Origin: Bog-532 sp963830385
Lineage (GTDB): Bacteria > Actinomycetota > Actinomycetes > Streptosporangiales > Streptosporangiaceae
Assembly (NCBI GenBank): GCA_963830385.1
Contig: CAWHMD010000009.1
Location: 124,001-188,000 of the forward strand
Length of the DNA stretch: 64,000 nt
Direction: 5' to 3'
In this document: positions 16,643 to 26,108 of the stretch, piece by piece
Layout: each line of letters starts with the position of its first letter
Position numbering within the stretch: the first letter of the stretch is position 1
Program-made: the position numbers and the translations under genes
Notes under the pieces: model-generated
Seen by the model: the letters and a program-made list of their open reading frames with translations, nothing else
Told to the model about the DNA's origin: nothing
Databases searched by the model: none

Positions 16643-16846
16643 CCCGCACCGCCTGAACTGGCCAGGGGAAGGGCCGGTTCTGGTTCGCCAAGGGGGCGCG
16701 GGGGCTCTAAGCTGGGGCCACCGCGCCCTCCCGCATGGTCTGTGCCGTTGGTCTGTGCCGTGCCTGCGCGAGTCTCTGGGACGCCCCGCGAGGGTGCTGG
16801 GCCCGTGAAGCAACGACGCCGACCGCCAGCCGGATGGAGACCTTTG

Positions 16847-18235
16847 ATGGCAGCACGCAGTGACCGTATGGATACGATCGTCAGCCTTTCCAAGCGACGG
16901 GGGTTCGTGTACCCGTCCAGCGAGATCTACGGCGGCCTGCGGGCATCCTGGGACTACGGTCCGCTCGGGGTGGAGCTGAAGAACAACGTCAAGCGCCAGT
17001 GGTGGCGGTCGATGGTGCAGGAGCGCGACGACATCGTCGGCCTCGACTCCAGCGTCATCCTCGCCCGCGAGGTCTGGGAGGCCAGCGGCCACGTCACCGA
17101 GTTCGTCGACCCGCTGGTCGAGTGCATGTCCTGCCACAAGCGGTTCCGGGCCGACCACCTGACCGAGGCCTACGAGGAGAAGCACCACCACGCCCCCGAG
17201 CACGGCCTGGCCGACGTGACCTGCCCCAACTGCGGCAACAAGGGCACGTTCACCGAGCCCCGGATGTTCAGCGGCCTGCTGCGCACCTACCTCGGCCCGG
17301 TCGAGGACGAGTCCGGCCTGGCCTACCTGCGGCCGGAGACCGCCCAGGGCATCTTCATCAACTACAAGAACGTGCAGCAGAGCTCGCGCAAGAAGCTGCC
17401 GTTCGGCATCGGCCAGATCGGCAAGTCGTTCCGCAACGAGATCACGCCGGGCAACTTCATCTTCCGGACCCGCGAGTTCGAGCAGGCCGAGATGGAGTTC
17501 TTCGTCCGCCCCGGCACCGACGAGGAGTGGCACCAGACCTGGATCGACACCCGCTTCAACTGGTACGTCGGCCTCGGCATCAAGCCGGAGAACCTGCGCT
17601 TGTTCGAGCACCCGCAGGAAAAGCTGGCGCACTACTCCAAGCGCACGGTCGACGTGGAGTACCGGTTCGGGTTCACCGGCTCGGAGTGGGGTGAGCTGGA
17701 GGGCATCGCCAACCGCACCGACTACGACCTCACCACCCACGCCAAGGCGTCCGGGGTGGACCTGTCCTACCTGGACCAGGAGTCGGGCGAGCGGTTCGTC
17801 CCCTATGTGATCGAGCCGGCCGCCGGCATCGACCGGGCGACCCTGGTGTTCATGCTCGACGCCTACACCGAGGACGAGGCCCCGAACGCCAAGGGCGAGC
17901 TGGAGAAGCGGACGGTGATGCGGTTCGACCCGCGCATCGCGCCGGTCAAGGTGGCGGTGCTGCCGCTGTCCCGCAACGCCGACCTGTCGCCCAAGGCCCG
18001 CGACCTGGCGGCGGCGCTGCGCAAGCGCTGGAACACCGACTTCGACGACGCCAGCGCGATCGGCCGCCGGTACCGCCGCCAGGACGAGATCGGCACCCCC
18101 TACTGCGTCACCGTCGACTTCGACACCCTTGAGGACCAGGCCGTCACCGTGCGGGAACGCGACTCGATGAAGCAGGAGCGGGTCGCCATCGACCAGCTCG
18201 AGGCCTACCTGGGTGAGCGCCTGCCGATCTGCTGA
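16847..18235 (+). CDS. glyS: Glycyl-tRNA synthetase (single-chain, alpha2 type)
   Basis: A 462-residue class II synthetase. Its N-terminus SKRRGFVYPSSEIYGGLRAS is typical of the alpha2 GlyRS. Motif 2 is around FRNEITPGNFIFRTREFEQAE; motif 3 is around GIDRATLVFMLDAY. A zinc-ribbon-like insert has two cysteine pairs (CMSCHKRF and CPNCGNKG). The anticodon-binding domain is C-terminal (APVKVAVLPLSRN). The ATG at 16847 is preceded by GGATGGAGA. An upstream in-frame ATG at 16742 would add 35 unrelated residues and is not preferred. Confidence 0.95.
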   Translation: MAARSDRMDTIVSLSKRRGFVYPSSEIYGGLRASWDYGPLGVELKNNVKRQWWRSMVQERDDIVGLDSSVILAREVWEASGHVTEFVDPLVECMSCHKRFRADHLTEAYEEKHHHAPEHGLADVTCPNCGNKGTFTEPRMFSGLLRTYLGPVEDESGLAYLRPETAQGIFINYKNVQQSSRKKLPFGIGQIGKSFRNEITPGNFIFRTREFEQAEMEFFVRPGTDEEWHQTWIDTRFNWYVGLGIKPENLRLFEHPQEKLAHYSKRTVDVEYRFGFTGSEWGELEGIANRTDYDLTTHAKASGVDLSYLDQESGERFVPYVIEPAAGIDRATLVFMLDAYTEDEAPNAKGELEKRTVMRFDPRIAPVKVAVLPLSRNADLSPKARDLAAALRKRWNTDFDDASAIGRRYRRQDEIGTPYCVTVDFDTLEDQAVTVRERDSMKQERVAIDQLEAYLGERLPIC

Positions 18236-18250
18236 CCGGCGGCGCGGCGG

Positions 18251-19135
18251 TCAGCCCAGGTGCTCGCCGGTCAGCGCCTCCAGCACCAGCTCGACCACGT
18301 CACCGGGGGCGGTCTCGGCCAGCGCGGCCGGGTCCGCCTGCGGGGCGCACCGGTAGATCTCGGCCGCGGCCCGGCCGAATCCGTCCGGCAGCCTGGCGTC
18401 GGCCATGGCCGACGCGATCTCGGTCATCTCCGGATCCCAGCGCCAGCCCTTGGCCGCGGCCGACGCGGCGGCCGCCTCGACCCGGGCGGTCAGCTGGGGC
18501 TGGGACGCCCCCCACTCGGCCAGCAGCGTGCCCTCGACCCGTTCGCTGCGGGCCAGCGCCCGGGCGGCCAGCACCAGCGCGGCCGCGCCCTTGGTCCAGG
18601 CCGCGTAGGCCATCTTGACGGCCGAGGCCGCGCCCACCTCGCCGTCGACCAGGCAGGCGGTCACCGGCGTGCCGTCGAACAGCGCCGCCACCTCGGGCGC
18701 CCGCGCGCCGGCCAGGTAGAGCCGGGGCCCGTGCCCCGTTCCCGGCTGTGCCCCCGGCTGGGGTGGCGAGCCGATGATGCCGCCGTCCACGAACGCGGCC
18801 CCCGGCTCGCCCGCCACCACCGCCACCGCCCGGGCCGTGCGCGGCGCGATCGCGTTGGCGTCGACGAACAGCCCGCCGAAGCCCGCCTTGGCCGCGCTCC
18901 CGGCCACCGCCGCGGCCGCCCGCGGCGGGCACACCGACAGCACCACCTCGGCCCGTCCGGCCAGGTCGCCCACGGCCCCGGCGCCGGTCAGCCCGGCCGC
19001 CGCCGCCCGCCGCGCGGTGGCCGGACTGCGGTCCTGCGCCACCCACAGCACGGTGTGACCGGCCTCGACGAGGACCCGCCCGATGGCCGCGCCCATCTCA
19101 CCCGGGTGCAGTAGCCCGATCGTTCGTCCGGTCAT
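18251..19135 (-). CDS. NAD(P)-binding dehydrogenase with DUF1932 domain (6-phosphogluconate dehydrogenase-like)
   Basis: A 294-residue protein with an N-terminal Rossmann fold (IGLLHPGEMGAAIGRVLVEAGHTV, with GxxGxxxG spacing). The substrate-side helix has the conserved lysine environment GAASAVKMAYAAWTKG at about residues 170-185. The C-terminal part resembles DUF1932. It belongs to the beta-hydroxyacid dehydrogenase superfamily; the substrate is unknown. ATG 19135 follows a clear GGAGG. It stands alone on the minus strand between glyS and ppdK. Confidence 0.82.
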   Translation of the reverse strand: MTGRTIGLLHPGEMGAAIGRVLVEAGHTVLWVAQDRSPATARRAAAAGLTGAGAVGDLAGRAEVVLSVCPPRAAAAVAGSAAKAGFGGLFVDANAIAPRTARAVAVVAGEPGAAFVDGGIIGSPPQPGAQPGTGHGPRLYLAGARAPEVAALFDGTPVTACLVDGEVGAASAVKMAYAAWTKGAAALVLAARALARSERVEGTLLAEWGASQPQLTARVEAAAASAAAKGWRWDPEMTEIASAMADARLPDGFGRAAAEIYRCAPQADPAALAETAPGDVVELVLEALTGEHLG

Positions 19136-19252
19136 CGCGGGACCTCCGTCGGCGGGTATCTGGGGCGCAAGCTTCTTCCGTTGCCTACCGTGTCACGGCG
19201 GACTAGACCACTTCCGCCCGGGGGCCTGCAGTGAAGCCCCACACCAGCTCTG

Positions 19253-19267
19253 GGACTAGTAGAGTCC
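19253..19267. promoter_or_regulatory. Inverted repeat GGACT-N5-AGTCC upstream of ppdK
   Basis: GGACTAGTAGAGTCC lies 46 bases before GTG 19314. It resembles the GGGACT/AGTCC halves of the site upstream of the HIT gene, but with a five-base rather than two-base gap. It may be part of the ppdK promoter or an operator. Confidence 0.25.
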
Positions 19268-19313
19268 GAAGGAAATAAGGATGAGAAAATTACCGGCGCA
19301 CGAGGAGCATTCA

Positions 19314-21995
<2,682 letters not shown>

Positions 21996-21996
21996 G

Positions 21997-23244
21997 TTGA
22001 CGACCAGCAGTTACGACGCGCACGCCCGGGCCCGCTGGGTGGCCGAGCCGCTCAAACGGTCCGGGCGTAGCGCGTTCGAACGGGACCGCGCCCGGGTCCT
22101 GCACAGCGCGTCACTACGCCGCCTGGCGGCCAAGACCCAGGTGGTGGAGGTCGGCCGGAACGACTTTCCGCGCACCCGGCTGACCCACACCCTGGAGGTC
22201 GCCCAGATCGGCCGGGGTATCGCCGGGGCCGTCGGCGCCGATCCCGACGTGGTCGAGACCGCCTGCCTGGCCCACGACATCGGCCACCCGCCGTTCGGCC
22301 ACAACGGCGAGATGGCGCTGGCCGAGCTGGCCGCGGGCTGCGGCGGCTTCGAGGGCAACGCCCAGACGCTGCGGCTGCTGACGCGGCTGGAGACCAAGGT
22401 GCCGGGCGCCGGCCTCAACCTGACCCGGGCCTCGCTCGACGCGGTGCTGAAGTACCCGTGGCCCGCGCCCGCGCTGCCGCCGGGGGCGCCCCTTCCCCCC
22501 GCGCCCCCCAAGTTCAACTACTACGCCGACGACGCCCCGGTCTTCGACTGGATCCGGGACGGCGCCCCGGGACGCAGGCGGTGCCTCGAAGCCCAGATCA
22601 TGGACTGGGCCGACGACGTCGCCTACTCCGTGCACGACCTCGAAGACGGCCTGAACGCCGGCCTGGTCACGTTCAGCCAGCTGCACGACCCGGCCGAACG
22701 GGCCGTCGTGGCCGAGGTCGCCCAGAGCTGGTATCTCGGCCCCGGTGAAGCCCTCTCGGCCGAACTGGTCACGGTGTTCGACGACCTGATGACCCTGGAC
22801 TGCTGGCCCAAGACCTTCGACGGGGGCCCCGACGCCCTCGCCGCCCTCAAGAACCTGACCAGCGAGCTGGTCGGCCGCTTCTGCGTCGCCGCCCAGGACG
22901 CTACCCGCGCGTCATGCGGGGCAGGCTCACTCCAGCGGTACGCCTGCGACGTCGTGGTACCCCGGCGTCAGCGCCTCGAGTGCGCCCTCCTCAAGGCGGT
23001 CGCCGCCCACTACGTGATGACCCGCGAAGGCGCCGCCGCCCTCCAGGCCCGCGAGCGCGAACTCATCGCCGAGCTCGCCGCCACCATCCAGATCGGCGCC
23101 CCGCTGACCCTGGACCCCCTCTTCCGCCCCGCCTGGGATTCAGCCCAGTCCGACCCGGCCAGGCGCCGCGTCGTAATCGACCAGGTCGCCTCCCTGACCG
23201 ACACCTCCGCCCGCTCCTGGCACCACCGCCTAACCACCCCCTGA
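21997..23244 (+). CDS. dgt: dGTPase-like deoxynucleoside triphosphate triphosphohydrolase
   Basis: A 415-residue HD-domain protein. The metal site is visible as TRLTHTLEVAQIGRGIA followed by ACLAHDIGHPPFGHNGE at about residues 75-105, and then the second part MDWADDVAYSVHDLED. The family hydrolyses dNTPs to nucleosides and triphosphate, controlling dNTP pools. A TTG at 21997, two bases after the ppdK stop, is the only sensible start; the frame continues upstream inside ppdK. Dgt next to dnaG is a conserved actinobacterial neighbourhood, here with three other genes in between. Confidence 0.9.
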   Translation: MTTSSYDAHARARWVAEPLKRSGRSAFERDRARVLHSASLRRLAAKTQVVEVGRNDFPRTRLTHTLEVAQIGRGIAGAVGADPDVVETACLAHDIGHPPFGHNGEMALAELAAGCGGFEGNAQTLRLLTRLETKVPGAGLNLTRASLDAVLKYPWPAPALPPGAPLPPAPPKFNYYADDAPVFDWIRDGAPGRRRCLEAQIMDWADDVAYSVHDLEDGLNAGLVTFSQLHDPAERAVVAEVAQSWYLGPGEALSAELVTVFDDLMTLDCWPKTFDGGPDALAALKNLTSELVGRFCVAAQDATRASCGAGSLQRYACDVVVPRRQRLECALLKAVAAHYVMTREGAAALQARERELIAELAATIQIGAPLTLDPLFRPAWDSAQSDPARRRVVIDQVASLTDTSARSWHHRLTTP

Positions 23245-23386
23245 CCCCCCTGACCCCCAGTCATATCCACTGAAAACGTCACCGAGCGATGGATCATGAC
23301 CGGGCAGACCCTTCGGCCCGGCCCCTGCCCGGTCGCGCCCGGCCACCCTCGTGCGCGGGCGCGCGCCGTGGGCACAGCGTGGATCT

Positions 23387-23400
23387 TGCGGTTTTCCACA
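23387..23400 (+). promoter_or_regulatory. 14-bp motif TGCGGTTTTCCACA shared with the second AbiEi/DUF559 gene
   Basis: It lies 52 bases upstream of ATG 23453. An identical 14-mer occurs in the same orientation 69 bases upstream of the paralogue at 45663. It ends in TTTTCCACA, one base from the DnaA-box sequence TTATCCACA. Confidence 0.5.
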
Positions 23401-23452
23401 GCCTCAGAAACCGGGCTCGCCGGGCGGCCGGGGCCGGCGGCACGCTGGGAGC

Positions 23453-24421
23453 ATGCGCACGGACCTGCCTCGTACCTGCTCGGACCTCGCCGAGCGGCAG
23501 AGCGGGGTGCTCGGACGCAAGCAGGCCATGCGCGCTGGCCTCTCGATGGACGTCATCGACGGCCTGGTGCGGACCGGACGCTGGCAGCGAATGCAGCGCG
23601 GCGTCTACGCCACGTTCAGCGGTCAGCCGAGCCGGGACGCGGAGTTGTGGGCGGTCGTTCTCCGGGTCGGCCAGGGCGCCATCCTCAGCCATGAGACGGC
23701 GGCCGCCTTGTACGGCTTGACCGCTGAGCTGGGCGAACGGGTTCATGTCACGGTGCCGCGTGACCGGCAACTCCGGCAGATCCCCGGTGTCATCGTCCAC
23801 CGGCTCGATCGGGCGGCCGCCACCCGGCATCCAGCTCTGCTCCCACCCCGAACCTGGATTGAAGACACCGTGCTGGATCTGGTCACCGCCGCCAGCACTC
23901 CTGACGAAGCGTTCGGCTGGGTGTTTCGGGCCACCGGGCAGCGCCTGACCACGGCTGGGCGGCTTCGCGCGGCCGCGGCGGCCCGCCCGATACTCCGCTG
24001 GCGGATCCAGCTCGCCCAGTGCCTGAACGACCTGGCCGACGGGGTCCGCTCCAACCTCGAACAACGATATGTCCGGTCGGTGGAGCGACCGCATGGACTG
24101 CCCACCGCCTTGCGGCAGGTGCGGATCGTCCGTGACGGGCGGGCTGGCTACCTGGACAACCTGTACCAGGGCCAGCTCGTCTGCGTCGAGCTCGACGGCC
24201 GCGCCGCCCATCCGGTGGGGGAGCGCTGGCGTGACTACCAGCGCGACAACGCCGGCGCCACCGACGGGATCATCACCCTCCGCTACGGCTGGTCCGACGT
24301 CACCGGCCAGCCCTGCCAGGTGGCCGCCCAGGTCGCCGCCGTCCTCGCCCGGCGGGGCTGGCCGGGGCCGCCGCGCCGATGCGGTTCCGGGTGCGCACTG
24401 CCCAGGCCGCGCGGACCGTAG
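23453..24421 (+). CDS. AbiEi-like N-terminal domain protein with DUF559-type nuclease-like C-terminus (paralogue 1)
   Basis: A 322-residue protein. The N-terminal 60 residues form a winged-helix-like domain (GVLGRKQAMRAGLSMDVIDGL, then GRWQRMQRGVYA), as in AbiEi-type antitoxins. AILSHETAAALYGL and the histidine-bearing segment VHVTVPRDR follow. The C-terminal part reads VCVELDGRAAHP, then RDYQRDNAGATDGIITLRYG and SDVTG. This resembles the DUF559/Vsr-like PD-(D/E)xK fold with an ELDG acidic pair. No AbiEii toxin is adjacent, so it is an orphan. A close paralogue lies at 44680-45663. Function is unknown. Confidence 0.72.
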   Translation: MRTDLPRTCSDLAERQSGVLGRKQAMRAGLSMDVIDGLVRTGRWQRMQRGVYATFSGQPSRDAELWAVVLRVGQGAILSHETAAALYGLTAELGERVHVTVPRDRQLRQIPGVIVHRLDRAAATRHPALLPPRTWIEDTVLDLVTAASTPDEAFGWVFRATGQRLTTAGRLRAAAAARPILRWRIQLAQCLNDLADGVRSNLEQRYVRSVERPHGLPTALRQVRIVRDGRAGYLDNLYQGQLVCVELDGRAAHPVGERWRDYQRDNAGATDGIITLRYGWSDVTGQPCQVAAQVAAVLARRGWPGPPRRCGSGCALPRPRGP

Positions 24422-24446
24422 CCACACCCAGGCCCGGCGCCCCTGA

Positions 24447-25196
24447 TCACTTCCAGGCGAACACCGGCTGCTCGAAGTGGGCGACCCGGGTCGCCTGCCC
24501 GTGCAGCCCGACCTGGCAGAACTGGTACACGATGGCCGCGGTCGGCGCGTGCAGGTAGCCACCCAGCAGCGGCAGCTGGATGACCGGGTTGCCGGACTCG
24601 GGGATCCGGTGCAGCCGCGGCGGTACGTCGAAGTCGGCCAGCGGGATCACGTGGATCTGGGCCACCTCGGCGGCCGGGCCGGTCATGTCCGGGCTGACCG
24701 GGCCGCCCCAGACGACGACGGGGGACATCACGTAGCCGGAGCGGGAGACGTAGTCGTCCAGCAGGCCCAGCACCGCGCCGGGCCCGAGCTCGACGCCGGT
24801 CTCCTCGCGCAGCTCACGCAGGGCGGCGCCCTCGATGGTCTCGCCCGGGTCGCGGCGGCCGCCGGGCAGCGCCCACTGGCCCGCGTGGTTGCGCATGGTG
24901 GCCGCCCGCCGGGTGATCAGCAGCGACGGAACATCGCCGGCCTGGACCACGCACACCGCGACCGAAGCCGGCTTCAGCTTGCCATCCGGCACCGCCACCC
25001 GCCGAAACCGCGCCAGGTTCCCCGCGACCACGTCCCGCTCGTTCCCCCCGACCGCCTCCCGATCATTCCCGGCGATCGCCTCCTGCCTGTACCCCGCCCC
25101 GCCCACATCCACAGCCTCACCAGCCCCAGCCGCCTCACCAGCCCCGGCCACCGCATCAGCCCCGCCCGACCCCGGCGCCCCTCCCGGCGGCTTCAC
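24447..25196 (-). CDS. NUDIX hydrolase
   Basis: About 249 residues with a complete Nudix box, GRRDPGETIEGAALRELREE followed by TG, at about residues 118-140, and LPGG just before it. The arrangement resembles CoA or nucleoside diphosphate pyrophosphatases; substrate unknown. The first about 60 residues are low complexity (AGAGEAAGAGEAV, then three AGN-type repeats) and may not be conserved. The start is GTG 25196, which overlaps the HAD gene stop by four bases; TTG 25202 is possible. Cotranscribed with the HAD hydrolase upstream. Confidence 0.85.
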   Translation of the reverse strand: MKPPGGAPGSGGADAVAGAGEAAGAGEAVDVGGAGYRQEAIAGNDREAVGGNERDVVAGNLARFRRVAVPDGKLKPASVAVCVVQAGDVPSLLITRRAATMRNHAGQWALPGGRRDPGETIEGAALRELREETGVELGPGAVLGLLDDYVSRSGYVMSPVVVWGGPVSPDMTGPAAEVAQIHVIPLADFDVPPRLHRIPESGNPVIQLPLLGGYLHAPTAAIVYQFCQVGLHGQATRVAHFEQPVFAWK

Positions 25197-25930
25197 CCGC
25201 AATCACCGAGAACGGCGGCCCGCACCCGCTCCACGTCGGTCAGGTTCGGCAGCACCGCGTGCGCCCCCGCCGCTTCCAGCTCCGCCCCGGTGAAGCTCCC
25301 CGTCGCGACCCCGACCGCCCGGGCCCCGGTGGCCAGCGCCGCCGCCACGTCCAGCGGTGTGTCACCGACCAGTACCGTGGCCGCGCCGTCGAAGCAGCCC
25401 GGCGCCCGGCCGGCCGCCGACAGCACCCGGCCGGCCGCCGACGACGCCCGTTCCCGGGCGACCTGGACCAGCTCCGCCCGCACCTCGTCCATGTCCCCGT
25501 ACGCACCGATGGCCAGGTCGAGCGGATCGCCCAGCCCGAGCGCACCCAGCTTGACCTCGGCCAGCGGCCGGATGTTGCCGGTCAGCACCGACTGGCGCGC
25601 CACACCATCCTCCGCGAGAGCGGCCAGCGCCTCCGGCACCCCCGGCAGCACCCGCCCCCGGGCCCGCACCCGCTCCCCGAACGCCGGCGCCTGCCGGGTC
25701 AGCTCCTCGATGAACGCGGGCACGTGTGATCGTGGGTCGGCTATCCCGGCCAGGGTCAGGGTCTCCACGATGATGGCGCGGTCGGTGCGCCCGGCCATGG
25801 GCGCCACCTGCGGCAGCTCCCGGCCGAACAGCTCGGCGAACACGATCCCGTACAGCTGCGTGCTCACCCCGCCGGCGGTGATGAGCGTGTGGTCGACGTC
25901 CCAGAGAACCAGCACCTCACCCGCGGCCAT
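25193..25930 (-). CDS. HAD-superfamily hydrolase (phosphatase-like)
   Basis: A 245-residue protein with HAD motif I LVLWDVDHTL (both aspartates present), motif II SVLTGN around residue 105, and motif IV VLVGDTPLDVAAA around 190. The cap domain lies between motifs I and II. It resembles phosphoglycolate phosphatase-like enzymes; the substrate is not known. ATG 25930 is preceded by TAGCCT at six bases, which suggests a leaderless transcript. The 3' end overlaps the NUDIX gene. Confidence 0.87.
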   Translation of the reverse strand: MAAGEVLVLWDVDHTLITAGGVSTQLYGIVFAELFGRELPQVAPMAGRTDRAIIVETLTLAGIADPRSHVPAFIEELTRQAPAFGERVRARGRVLPGVPEALAALAEDGVARQSVLTGNIRPLAEVKLGALGLGDPLDLAIGAYGDMDEVRAELVQVARERASSAAGRVLSAAGRAPGCFDGAATVLVGDTPLDVAAALATGARAVGVATGSFTGAELEAAGAHAVLPNLTDVERVRAAVLGDCG

Positions 25931-25936
25931 GCCCCC

Positions 25937-25942
25937 AGGCTA
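25937..25942 (-). promoter_or_regulatory. Probable -10 element of the HAD/NUDIX operon
   Basis: On the minus strand TAGCCT is followed by exactly six bases and ATG 25930, the leaderless spacing seen at several other genes in this window. Confidence 0.5.
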
Positions 25943-26108
25943 CGCACACCGGCCCAGACCAGCGCACACCCGGCCACGCGGCGGTTCGCCCGTCCCGGCC
26001 GCTGTTGTCCCTGGTGCCGGTTAAGCTCAGCCACGGGGCTTCTCAGCACGACGAGCGACGAGCGACGAGTACAGCGTTACCCAGCACAACCAGGAGCGGA
26101 GGCGGGAG

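Noticed and set aside
16643..16846. Possible T-box leader before glyS
   Set aside because: No T-box core sequence or specifier hairpin was recognised in the 200 bases upstream.
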